From Paeniglutamicibacter gangotriensis Lz1y (GTDB lineage Bacteria > Actinomycetota > Actinomycetes > Actinomycetales > Micrococcaceae): a stretch of DNA of 64,000 nucleotides. The stretch is taken from positions 124,001-188,000 of the forward strand of contig NZ_AOCK01000009.1 in assembly GCF_000348945.1 (NCBI RefSeq), given 5' to 3'. A model generated the notes under the pieces. The model saw only the letters and a list, made by a program, of their open reading frames with translations. It did no database searches and was not told the DNA's origin. Every line of letters begins with the position of its first letter. Position 1 is the stretch's first letter. The position numbers and the translations under genes are program-made. Positions 38,670 to 46,897 of this stretch are shown piece after piece.

Positions 38670-39213
38670 TCGTCTCACGATTCAATCTTGACCTACTGGA
38701 CATCTTGGATGATCTGTATAGCTAAATTAGCTTATCCGAGATTGTCGACAGCATGCAGGCAAACATGCAGGTGTAGGCTTGATTTAAAATCCCTGAAACA
38801 CTTGTACCTTTAACTTAATTACGCTGAAGGAACAGGAAACTCAGTTCGTTAGGTTCGAGGTTGCCACTATTTTTCACTGTCCATGCGGCGGCTGCTCTCA
38901 TGACCAGCATAAGTACATCGCAGCGCGGAACAAGGCACTCAAGAACCGGTTCTCATCGACGCGAGGATCCTCGCTGTTATACAAACTCGCAGCGCTTGCC
39001 AGTGAAAGATAGACTAGAGTTTTTGGCCTCTCGAATAATTTCATGGTGTCAAGCCTCTGGTTGAGGCCGCCGCATGGACAGAGTCCGCCCGAGAACTCTT
39101 GGTGACTTAAGCCCAACACTAAACATTTTCTTCAGGGCCAATGCACTTTGGAGATAGCCGCGCGGGGGTGCGACAAAGTTTACTGGGGGGTCGCCCCTTT
39201 GCCTTTTTTATGG
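38670..39213. other. AT-rich non-coding part of the transposon cargo
   Basis: This 544-bp stretch has no intact gene. From about 38797 one plus frame is open for ~70 codons to TAG 39010-39012, reading FHCPCGGCSHDQHKY and then YIAARNKALKNRFSSTRG. It lacks a usual start codon and may be a relic of a Cys/His-rich protein. The upstream part (38680-38800) must hold the promoter of the secreted-protein gene. Confidence 0.4.
39163..39209 (+). terminator. Possible plus-strand terminator in the cargo
   Basis: GGGGTGCGAC and GTCGCCCC pair with a one-base bulge, followed after a few bases by a T6 run (39204-39209). No intact plus-strand gene precedes it, so it may belong to the decayed frame at 38797-39012. 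Confidence 0.4.
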
Positions 39214-39664
39214 CTAAATATCAACCTGGGGAATGTCCCTCGGGAGCCGCAAATATCGGCTATGGTTCCGGCGGGTGCGGGTGCGTGGTTTCATCAAGGC
39301 GTGGAATGGCCCGTCGGGGCTGGTGAGCCGGTCCATCAGCGGGTAGAAGTGGTCCCGGTAGTACACCAGGATCGCTTGGGGTCCGTCCAGCTTCACCTGT
39401 TCCCAGGTCACCCAGAGCGCCTGGACCGGGGGGGTCGGCTTCCGGTGCCGGGTAGTCGAACCAGTTGGGTGCCCACTTATTGGTGCCGTAGAGCCTGCGC
39501 AGGTAGTGCGGCAGCGCCAACTCCTGTAGCTATTGCTCGCAATCCCGGTAGGTGAAGGACAGTGCCGGGGCGGGTTGCCCTTCACCTGCGTGCTCGGCCT
39601 GCGCCTCTGGTTCCTCCGTGGCGTCGTCAAGGTCAACCAATTCTTCATCCGGGACCGACATCAT
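39214..39664 (-). pseudogene. DUF4913 plasmid-type protein, inactivated
   Basis: From an ATG at 39664 the minus strand reads MMSVPDEELVDLDDATEEPE, then FTYRDCEQ followed by an in-frame TAG, then LQELALPHYLRRLYGTNKWA. A frameshift moves the rest to ALWVTWEQVKLDGPQ, YYRDHFYPLMDRLTSPDGPF and HALMK. This is the DUF4913 pattern of actinobacterial conjugative plasmids. One stop plus one frameshift make it a true pseudogene. The bases just upstream also read NRKRIIGAAQPNRTQEKV, possibly the end of a preceding plasmid gene. Confidence 0.75.
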
Positions 39665-39767
39665 CGGGACAACACCTTTTCCTGGGTCCGGTTGGGCTGG
39701 GCCGCACCGATGATGCGCTTGCGGTTCTTCATCGCGGTGTTGGAGTTCGTGAGGCTGGGGCGGCTTG

Positions 39768-39817
39768 AATTCGCCGAATATCCGACGCTAAGCCTGCACG
39801 GCGTCCGAAAACGACCG
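39768..39817 (-). repeat. 50-bp inverted repeat flanking the Tn3 cargo, right copy
   Basis: This is the exact reverse complement of 36667-36716 and sits 13 bp beyond the tnpA stop. Its outer end (39817) lies within two to three bases of the centre of a second site-I-like dyad at 39802-39827 (CGTCCGAAAACGACC / GATTGTGGACA), whose outer half differs from the left one. Confidence 0.9.
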
Positions 39818-39830
39818 ATTGTGGACATCG

Positions 39831-42800
39831 CTATTCGTCGTCGGGAGAATTTGCCGGGTTACGCAATGGCCGGAGATTGTCGTCGAAGGGGGTAGCGAAG
39901 GAATACCTGCCGTGGACATTGATGTGCGCGTCTCCCAAGGGAGAAAGCCTCGCCACGTCGGCGTCATCCACGGGATGTCCCTGCTCCCGCAGGGCCGTCA
40001 GAGCCGCATCGATGTAGCGGGTGTTCCACAGGATGACCGCGTTCAAAACGAGCCCGAGGGCGCCGAGCTGGTCCTCCTGGCCCTCACGGTATCGCTGGCG
40101 CAGTTCCCCACGCTGGCCATAGAAGATTTTCCGGGCCATGCGGTGCCGGGATTCCTGGACGGTGAGTTGAACGTGGATCGATCGACGGTAGCTCTCATCG
40201 TCCGGGTCGTACATGGCCAGCAGATGCAGGGTCTTTGCGGCACGCCCATAGTCGGCGAACGCCGCCCCGAGCGGGGTGGGGTTGCCGTCGCGGCTCAGCA
40301 TCCGCAACAGGTCATAGCCGGCGACCGAACCGCTGTGCAGGGACCCCACCACGCGCAGCATGTCGGCCCATTGGCCCCTGATGCGCCCGGCGGAGAGCTT
40401 GTTCGTTGCGACGGCGTTCAGGGAACCATAATCAACAGCCTGCCCGCCGGGCACGGTGAGGCGCCACAGACGCTGGTCGGGCATATCGGCCAGACGCGGG
40501 CTGAACTGGTAGCCCAGCAGACGGAAGAGCCCGAACACGATGTCGGAGTAAGAGGCGGTATCCGTCGCGATCATCTGCGGGGCGGGTCCGCCGTCACGGT
40601 TGAGGATCACGTCCAGGACATGCAAAGAGTCGCGCATCGTGCCGGTCACCACCACGGCACCGATGCCGGACACCTGGTCGTTGATGGCGTTGAGCCAGGT
40701 CACGCCGCGGCCCTGACCGAAATAATGCGGATTCGGGCCGGCGTCTAAGGTGCGGACCGGGACAACGAACCGCAACCCATCGACGGAGGCCACCAGCCCG
40801 CCGCCCCAGGCCCGGGCCGTCGGCACACCGGCCTGGGCATCGATGAGACGGGCGTTGGCGGCGGCCAGGGTGTCGCTGCGCAGGTAATTCTGCGCCTCAT
40901 GTGAGAGCCGGCGACGGCTCAATGCCGGATGTCCGTGTTTGATCACCGGCGCGAATCCGAGGTTGCAGCCTTCGGCGACCAGTACCGCGGCCATCGAGGT
41001 CGCCAGATCGGTGAGTCTGGAACCGGAGGCCTGCCCCGTCATGCCCAGGTGGGTGAAATCGTTCAAATAGCCGGTCCAGGCGTTCACTTCCAGCAGCACG
41101 TCAGGAAGATCCACCCGGGGCAGCATTCGCTCGACGGTGTCCCGCAACGCGGTCAGCGTATCCGGTTCCGGCACCGCTTCCAACCGCGACTGATGGATGC
41201 GTGTGCGACCATCGGGGCCTGTTTCCAAACGAAGAGGGGCAGTGCCCGAGCCCGCTTCAGCGGGTCGGATCCGGGCGGCGAGAGCTGTGTAGGCCGTGTC
41301 CAGTCGTGCGGCAAGGTCACTAAGGTGCGCATCAACGGGGTCCTGTAATCGCAGCGCGGTGAGGACATCGGGACGGGCCTGTTCCCAAGCCTCGCCATCC
41401 AGGAGGCGTGCCCGTGGGTCGCCCCACCGGGCGGAATCCACCGCGTACACATCCCGGCGACGCAACGCCCGATGCAATGCCTCGAGCACGCACAGCGTGT
41501 AGGCCCGGTGATCCACCAGCTCATCCGGCGATTCCGGAGAGGGAAACACCAGCCGCCGCCACGACCCGACCACCACCTCATCCACAATCTCCGCCCGGGT
41601 CACCCGCTTGCGTCCAACCAGGCACCTCAGGCCCCGCACCGCGGTCAACAGCGCAGTGCCCGCCGGTGTTGCAGCCAATGGCAAGACTTTAGCGATCACC
41701 GCGACAAATGGCCGGACGGTGGCGTATCGTTTCACCAGTTCTGCCTGCCCTTGGTCCGCGTCGTCCCCGGCGTCGGGTGCCAGCTCCTGAACGGTCGCCA
41801 CTGCGGACATGAGCTTCTCCCTCGATATGGCTACTTGCAACCTGTTCCACGCCTCAGCCGGGTCCAGCCCCGTGCCCTGGGCCTCGGCACATTCGAGCAT
41901 CACCTTCGCCGCTGCAGCCAACGTCACCGACGCCCGCCTCAACTGAGGCAAGGACTTCATCCGGTCCTTGGCCGAGGCGCGCACCGCAGGCCCGATGAGC
42001 TTGGTCGCCATCAGAACGGAGAACAAGTCAAGGGCATCATCAACCGCCGATACCTGTAACGCCCCGGCGGTGGCCAACAATGTCGCCCACCGGCGTTTTT
42101 CCGGCATACGTCGTAGCGTCGCAGCATCCGATGACAGGCCCTGCCGTGCCAGCACCTGGATACGCCCCGCCGGAATCTCGCCCAGATCAACGTCGCCGAC
42201 ACCCATCCCGGCGATCTCCGCAGCGCGCTCCAAAGCCCGGACCATCTCCGGCCCCGAGGCCCGGGTTGGGGCTCGGCGCATCCGCTCCAACCCCGAGGAT
42301 CGGGTATCAGCCGGCACCGTGAGTAAACCATCAAGACCACGACCAAGTTCCGTTGAGACTCGTTGCGCCAGCACCGAATACAACCGATCGCCGGCCGTGC
42401 TTCTGGCCTCCGCGACGAGTCTGGCCAACACGCTCACTCCCGGCAACAGCACCCGCTCCGCACGAAGCCACGCCACGCTCTGATCGAAGAGCTGGGTCGG
42501 CCGCTCGGCCCGCGTCCAGGCACGAGCCGTCAGAAAGCCCTTGAATTCGGCGACCGTTTCGGGCTCTGACAACCGCCGGTACCCATACGCTCGGGCTATC
42601 TCCCAGCGGTGCTCGTAGGGGGTCTTTGGCCGCTCCGCGTAACTCCCCAAAACGGAACCATCGGCGATCCCGAGTTGCGATGCCATGAAGTCAACCGCCG
42701 CTTTTGGTACCGCCACCGGGTCATCAAGAAACGTCCCCAGAAAACGTAGTGTCCCCAGCTGCAAACCAAAGCCAAGCTGGCTACCCTCGCCACGGCGGCG

Positions 42801-42923
42801 ACCAACCAACTCCAGATCCCGGTCATCAAGAAAGAAGAACCGTTCCAATTCGGCCCGTGAAATCGGACCGGAGAATTGGCCATACACCGCTACTTGGTCA
42901 TCACTGAGAAATTCAACTGGCAT
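39831..42923 (-). CDS. tnpA: Tn3-family transposase TnpA
   Basis: The 1030-residue protein has normal Tn3 TnpA length. The N-terminal DUF4158-like domain starts MPVEFLSDDQVAVYGQFSG. The catalytic region has ASVDGLRFVVPVRT (first Asp), ATDTASYSDIVFGLFRLLGY (second Asp) and the C-terminal block RDGNPTPLGAAFADYGRAAK with LNAVILWNTRYIDAAL. It recognises the 38-bp ends and forms cointegrates. The frame is intact and the start lies 27 bp inside the right terminal repeat. Codon use is host-like GC-rich, unlike the cargo. Confidence 0.96.
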   Translation of the reverse strand: MPVEFLSDDQVAVYGQFSGPISRAELERFFFLDDRDLELVGRRRGEGSQLGFGLQLGTLRFLGTFLDDPVAVPKAAVDFMASQLGIADGSVLGSYAERPKTPYEHRWEIARAYGYRRLSEPETVAEFKGFLTARAWTRAERPTQLFDQSVAWLRAERVLLPGVSVLARLVAEARSTAGDRLYSVLAQRVSTELGRGLDGLLTVPADTRSSGLERMRRAPTRASGPEMVRALERAAEIAGMGVGDVDLGEIPAGRIQVLARQGLSSDAATLRRMPEKRRWATLLATAGALQVSAVDDALDLFSVLMATKLIGPAVRASAKDRMKSLPQLRRASVTLAAAAKVMLECAEAQGTGLDPAEAWNRLQVAISREKLMSAVATVQELAPDAGDDADQGQAELVKRYATVRPFVAVIAKVLPLAATPAGTALLTAVRGLRCLVGRKRVTRAEIVDEVVVGSWRRLVFPSPESPDELVDHRAYTLCVLEALHRALRRRDVYAVDSARWGDPRARLLDGEAWEQARPDVLTALRLQDPVDAHLSDLAARLDTAYTALAARIRPAEAGSGTAPLRLETGPDGRTRIHQSRLEAVPEPDTLTALRDTVERMLPRVDLPDVLLEVNAWTGYLNDFTHLGMTGQASGSRLTDLATSMAAVLVAEGCNLGFAPVIKHGHPALSRRRLSHEAQNYLRSDTLAAANARLIDAQAGVPTARAWGGGLVASVDGLRFVVPVRTLDAGPNPHYFGQGRGVTWLNAINDQVSGIGAVVVTGTMRDSLHVLDVILNRDGGPAPQMIATDTASYSDIVFGLFRLLGYQFSPRLADMPDQRLWRLTVPGGQAVDYGSLNAVATNKLSAGRIRGQWADMLRVVGSLHSGSVAGYDLLRMLSRDGNPTPLGAAFADYGRAAKTLHLLAMYDPDDESYRRSIHVQLTVQESRHRMARKIFYGQRGELRQRYREGQEDQLGALGLVLNAVILWNTRYIDAALTALREQGHPVDDADVARLSPLGDAHINVHGRYSFATPFDDNLRPLRNPANSPDDE

Positions 42924-42950
42924 GGCACCAACCTAAGCCAATTACGAAGG

Positions 42951-42988
42951 CTTAGCGCCAACCACTGTTCCGCTGCAGCTCAGACCCC
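42951..42988 (-). repeat. Tn3-family terminal inverted repeat, right
   Basis: The 38-bp repeat, read inward on the minus strand, begins GGGGTCTGAGCTGCAGCGGA. It is followed outside by the target duplicate AGTAA (42989-42993). Confidence 0.95.
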
Positions 42989-43022
42989 AGTAAGGAGAGG
43001 GAAGCTGCACATTCCCGGTCGG

Positions 43023-44663
43023 CTATTCGGGCATCAGATCCCTGGCCCGGAAACGCCAGAACCCGATCGTGGCCAGCACCAAAGCGATGACGAACAGGAC
43101 CACCAGGGGCAGCAGGGCGAAGTCCTGGGCCGGGATCCGCGGAACCGCACCAAACGGGGTGAGCTTGATGAAGTCCTCGGACAGAAAAAACAATCCGCCG
43201 AACATCGCAGCCATGACCGAAAGCCCGTAGATGACCCACACGATGCCGGTGCTGGGCCGCGGAATGGATCCCTGGCAAAAGAGCAATACCCCGAGCATCA
43301 GCAGCACCGCCGGCCAGTACCCAAACGACGCCGCGGCCATGGAACCGCCGGTCGCCGCGCCCTGGGAGGATGCCCCGGAGAGATAGCCTCCAACCAGCAG
43401 CATCACCACGGAGCCGACCCCCGCCACCAAGACGTGCGCCCACAGCCAGCCGAAGCGCGAGAGCGAACCGGCCAGCTGGCTCTCCAACCTCCCGCTTTCC
43501 TCTTCGCTGCGCGCCCCGGCCAGCGTCTGGATGGCGAAGGCCCCGGCCAGCAATCCGTTGAAGAGCACGAAGATGCCCATCACCTCGTCAAGTATGTTGT
43601 CCCCGGTTCCCACGAAAGACTTGGCGAACGGGTTGTTCGGGTCCAGTACCGAGGCCATCACTTTGGCGACCGAACCGAAGAACAGTCCGGCCACCGCGGC
43701 CCCGATGAACCAGCCCAGCAGCGAGGCGCGCTGCAGGCGCAGCACCAGCCCCAGCGGGGCGCAGATGAAAGCCGAAGCCGTGGCGGGCCCGCCACGCTCG
43801 GGCAGGACGCCAGCGCCTAGGTCCCTGCGGGATTCCACGCGCAAAGCCAGTGCGCAGCCAAGCACCGCCAGGCCCAGCAGGGCCAGCAGCGGCCACCAGT
43901 TGTTCTCCCCGAAGGAGCGCATGTTTTGCGCCCAGCCAATGGGCGAGAACCAGCTCAGCGCGCTCGGGTTTGTGCCGTTGGCTTGCAGGTCGGCACCCGC
44001 ACGGATGAAATAGAACAGGCCCACCAAGCCCACGCCCAGCGCGTTCGCTCCGCGGCTGGTGGTCGCCAGCTGGCCGCAGATCGCCGAGACCGCCACGAAG
44101 GCCAATCCGGTTCCGGCAATGGAGGCGCCCATGGTCCAGGATCCGTCGCTCGGGAGCGACAGGGACAGGCAGAGCATGGAGATCAGCAACCCGGTGACCA
44201 CCGATAGCGAGCCTGCCACCAGGTAGTTGGCCACCGAGTAGGCGTGCCGTCCCAGAGCGGCCGAACGCAGCAGCTCGGTGCGCCCGGCCTCCTCGTCGGC
44301 ACGCCCGTTGCGGGTGACCAGGAAGATCGAGGCGAAGCCCAGGGCCACGGCCAGGGTCATCCAGATCTTGATGACCAGGATTCCGCCGAGCGAGCCCGCG
44401 GCGTAGGGCAGCCCGGTCATCGCGGCCACGGCCGGGGTGTTGGCCACCTGGGCGTAGGCGTCGCGGGCGGCCTGGGTCGGGAAGGCCTCCTGCTGGGAGC
44501 CGTAAACCATCGGGATCATCACGGCCAGCACCGCGGCCCAGATGAGCAGCCGCAGCCAGTTGCGGCGCAGGATGAAGCGCACCGCGTTGCCGAGTCCGGC
44601 CAGGGTGCCCGTGGCCGCGGAGGCGCCGGCACCGGCGCGCACGGGGAAGGTCAAGGTGCTCAT
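43023..44663 (-). CDS. ABC-2 type antibiotic exporter permease
   Basis: The 546-residue integral membrane protein has about twelve hydrophobic helices in two similar halves, as in actinobacterial 'polyketide antibiotic exporter' (TetB/LanT-less ABC-2) permeases. [20 protein letters not shown] and [20 protein letters not shown] are the two equivalent cytoplasmic 'EE.GR.E.L' loops, supporting internal duplication. It overlaps the ATPase gene by 4 bp and should form the channel with it. The substrate is probably a lipophilic drug, by inference. The Tn3 right end lies 34 bp after its stop codon. Confidence 0.87.
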   Translation of the reverse strand: MSTLTFPVRAGAGASAATGTLAGLGNAVRFILRRNWLRLLIWAAVLAVMIPMVYGSQQEAFPTQAARDAYAQVANTPAVAAMTGLPYAAGSLGGILVIKIWMTLAVALGFASIFLVTRNGRADEEAGRTELLRSAALGRHAYSVANYLVAGSLSVVTGLLISMLCLSLSLPSDGSWTMGASIAGTGLAFVAVSAICGQLATTSRGANALGVGLVGLFYFIRAGADLQANGTNPSALSWFSPIGWAQNMRSFGENNWWPLLALLGLAVLGCALALRVESRRDLGAGVLPERGGPATASAFICAPLGLVLRLQRASLLGWFIGAAVAGLFFGSVAKVMASVLDPNNPFAKSFVGTGDNILDEVMGIFVLFNGLLAGAFAIQTLAGARSEEESGRLESQLAGSLSRFGWLWAHVLVAGVGSVVMLLVGGYLSGASSQGAATGGSMAAASFGYWPAVLLMLGVLLFCQGSIPRPSTGIVWVIYGLSVMAAMFGGLFFLSEDFIKLTPFGAVPRIPAQDFALLPLVVLFVIALVLATIGFWRFRARDLMPE

Positions 44664-45616
44664 CGCGCGCCGCCCGCTGGTGCGTGGGCATGGCGCCCGG
44701 CCTTGGTCTCGCGCGGCTCCGCGGGCAGTCCCCCGTAGTGGCGCAGGAATAGATCCTCGAGCGACGGCGGGGCCGACACCAAGGAGCGCGGCGAGTACCT
44801 TGAAAGAGCCTCGAGCACGCCGCCAAGGTCTTCCTCGACGACGGTGAAGGTGGCCTTGGGCCCGTCGAGGACCAAGTCGTTGATGCCCGGGACCGAGGCC
44901 AGCGCGTTGGCGTTTCCGGTCAGCAGCACCGAGACGGTGGTGCGGTGCAGGTGGCGCAGCGCCTCAAGGCGCCCGGCCTCCACGGTCCGACCCTCGCGGA
45001 TGATGGTCACGGTGTCGCAGAGCTTTTCCACTTCGGCGAAGATGTGGCTAGAGAGCAGCACGGAGCGCCCTGCGTCCTTGGCCTCGCGGATGCAGGCGGT
45101 GAAGACCTGTTCCATCAGCGGGTCAAGGCCGGATGTCGGCTCGTCCAGCAGCAACAGCTCGGCATCGGAGGCCAAGGCCGCGACCAGGGCAACCTTCTGC
45201 CGATTGCCCTTGGAATAACTGCGGGCCTTTTTGGTGGGGTCCAGGTCGAAGCGTTCGAGCAGGCTGTCGCGCTTGGCGGCGTCCACTGACCCGCGCAGGG
45301 CCGAGAGGATGCCGATGGCCTGCCCGCCGGTCAGGTTGGGCCACAGGGCCACCTCGCCCGGGACGTAGGCGATGCGCCGGTGCAGCTGGACGGCGTCGTC
45401 CCACGGGTCCCCGCCGAGCATCTTCACGCTGCCCGAATCGGCACGCAGCAGCCCGAGCAGGATGCGGATGGTGGTCGACTTGCCCGAACCGTTGGGCCCG
45501 AGGAACCCGGCGACCTCCCCCGCCTCGACCTGCAGATCCAGTCCCGCCAGGGCAACGGTGCGACCGAAGCTTTTGTGCAAGTCGGTCACCGAAATGGCCT
45601 GGGTGTTGGTGGACAT
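44660..45616 (-). CDS. ABC transporter ATP-binding protein (drug export)
   Basis: The 318-residue ATPase has Walker [21 protein letters not shown], the signature region [16 protein letters not shown] (a divergent LSGGQ, as usual in this exporter type), Walker [13 protein letters not shown] and the H-loop [11 protein letters not shown]. The C-terminal extension (~220-318) is typical of ABC-2 drug exporters. It overlaps the permease gene by 4 bp and lies 10 bp downstream of the TetR gene, giving a TetR-ATPase-permease operon. Confidence 0.93.
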   Translation of the reverse strand: MSTNTQAISVTDLHKSFGRTVALAGLDLQVEAGEVAGFLGPNGSGKSTTIRILLGLLRADSGSVKMLGGDPWDDAVQLHRRIAYVPGEVALWPNLTGGQAIGILSALRGSVDAAKRDSLLERFDLDPTKKARSYSKGNRQKVALVAALASDAELLLLDEPTSGLDPLMEQVFTACIREAKDAGRSVLLSSHIFAEVEKLCDTVTIIREGRTVEAGRLEALRHLHRTTVSVLLTGNANALASVPGINDLVLDGPKATFTVVEEDLGGVLEALSRYSPRSLVSAPPSLEDLFLRHYGGLPAEPRETKAGRHAHAPAGGAR

Positions 45617-45626
45617 GGTTTTCTCC

Positions 45627-46301
45627 TTACCGTGTCACGGTGTCTCCCGCGAGGCCCGCGGGCGGGTTCCTGGTTCCGGCCAGGAAAGCCAGGTATTCAT
45701 CGAGGTATTCCCGGGTGGTAAACAGCCCCTCGGTGTACAGCTCGAGGGTCGGCAGCACGGCCTCGGCGTAGTAGCGATCCATCACCGCACCAAAGTCGTC
45801 CAACGGCCTCTCGGGACGCATCGCGAAGCTGACCACCATGGCGCCGACCGATTGCTGGACCAGGAGACGCACGCGTGCCTCCTCGTCGCAGCTGGGAACG
45901 ATGATTCCCCGCTCCACGGCGTCGCGGGAGATCTTCAGATTCTCGGTGACCAGGTGCTCGATGAAGTCCCGTCCCGCGTCCCCGCCCGCGCGGACCGAGC
46001 GCAGGATGTAGACCAGCAGGACCCCGCCCTCGCGCGAGGACGGGAACCGGGCGAAGAGTTGCTGTGGCGGCGTCTTGAGGCTTTCGTTCTTCAGCGTGCG
46101 GTAGCGTGCCAGCACCGTGGCGTCGCATTCGGCGCGCAACGCTTCCTTGGATCCGAAGTGGTGGCGGACCAGACCGGCGCTGACCCCGGCCCGGGCGGCA
46201 ATGGCGCGCAGTGATTCGTCGAACCCGTGCGCAGCGAAGCACTCGATGGCGGCGTCGCGCAGCCGGGCCCGACCGGTTAGGTCTTCACGGGCTGCACTCA
46301 T
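45627..46301 (-). CDS. TetR family regulator of the ABC exporter operon
   Basis: Counting from the ATG at 46301 gives 224 residues: the TetR_N helix-turn-helix is [20 protein letters not shown], then [20 protein letters not shown], followed by a helical ligand/dimer domain. It probably represses the exporter genes 10 bp downstream. CTATACA repeats around 46301-46325 could be the operator or -10 element. Oddly, the frame has no stop upstream and continues into an SdpI-like membrane domain with its own ribosome binding site at 46766, so a 379-residue fusion is possible. Confidence 0.88.
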   Translation of the reverse strand: MSAAREDLTGRARLRDAAIECFAAHGFDESLRAIAARAGVSAGLVRHHFGSKEALRAECDATVLARYRTLKNESLKTPPQQLFARFPSSREGGVLLVYILRSVRAGGDAGRDFIEHLVTENLKISRDAVERGIIVPSCDEEARVRLLVQQSVGAMVVSFAMRPERPLDDFGAVMDRYYAEAVLPTLELYTEGLFTTREYLDEYLAFLAGTRNPPAGLAGDTVTR

Positions 46302-46766
46302 GTATAGGACGCTACTCGCGTGTATAGCGTCCGGCAATAGGTCGAAAGTCCCGAACTTTCGGGGCTCACGGGACCGGCAAGGTTGGTCCTGTTCGGGCAC
46401 GGGTTCGGCCTCGTTGGCGAAGGGCTTGGCGACGCGGTTGGCATCCTGGCCCGAAACGACCAGGAAGGTCGGGACGACCAGGTAGCCGGCACCAGTGAGC
46501 GCGAAGGCCACGGTGAACCATCCCGGGAGGCAGAGCAGCGCGGCAGCGAGGAGGACCAGTTGGCCTGCGCGGCCCGCCCGCACCAGCTGTGGTGCCGCGG
46601 CGTGGTGGTCTTCGCTCCAGGCCGTGTCGTTGGCCCGGGTGTGGCGGGTCTTGATGCCGATCCGCTCGTTGCACGGCAGCTTCCCGTCCCTCATCATGGG
46701 GGCCAAAACCCGGGCCCTGAGGGTGACGAGCACGAGCGCGAAGTGAAGCACACCCATCAGATCCAT
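46302..46766 (-). CDS. SdpI-like membrane domain continuous with the TetR frame
   Basis: An ATG at 46766 behind GGGAGA opens a frame with a first membrane helix (MDLMGVLHFALVLVTL), then the SdpI-family loop KLPCNERIGIKTRHTRANDT and AWSEDHH, and two more helices (~69-104). The family includes the immunity/signalling protein SdpI of Bacillus. No stop occurs before the TetR ATG at 46301, and a ~45-residue polar linker joins the two. Either it is a membrane-tethered regulator or the SdpI stop was lost. Confidence 0.65.
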
Positions 46767-46897
46767 GTCCGTCTCCCGGCCATCACTGCCTGGCCAACCT
46801 GGCCAACCAATGCTCGCGTCCCCGGTTGCGATGTGAACAGGTGTGAAAAGTGTTTATGAATACCTGTCACGCCTGTTCACCAGCTGCCGCTTGTCCC

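Larger units (their letters stand above)
35911..42988. mobile_element. Complete Tn3-family transposon, 7078 bp
   Basis: Terminal inverted repeats of 38 bp (35911-35948 and 42951-42988) begin GGGGTCTGA and end in TAAG on the inside, as in Tn3, and differ at one position. The flanks carry an identical 5-bp target duplication AGTAA (35906-35910 and 42989-42993). The element encodes tnpR near the left end, tnpA near the right end (both minus strand), a res region at 36561-36682, and about 3 kb of cargo. Intact ends and duplication imply a relatively recent insertion. Confidence 0.96.

Noticed and set aside
36667-39817. Cargo as a separate insertion sequence bounded by 50-bp terminal repeats
   Set aside because: No transposase lies inside it and no target duplication borders it (AGAAC versus ATTGT), while the repeat ends coincide with res-like dyad centres; recombination at res explains it better.
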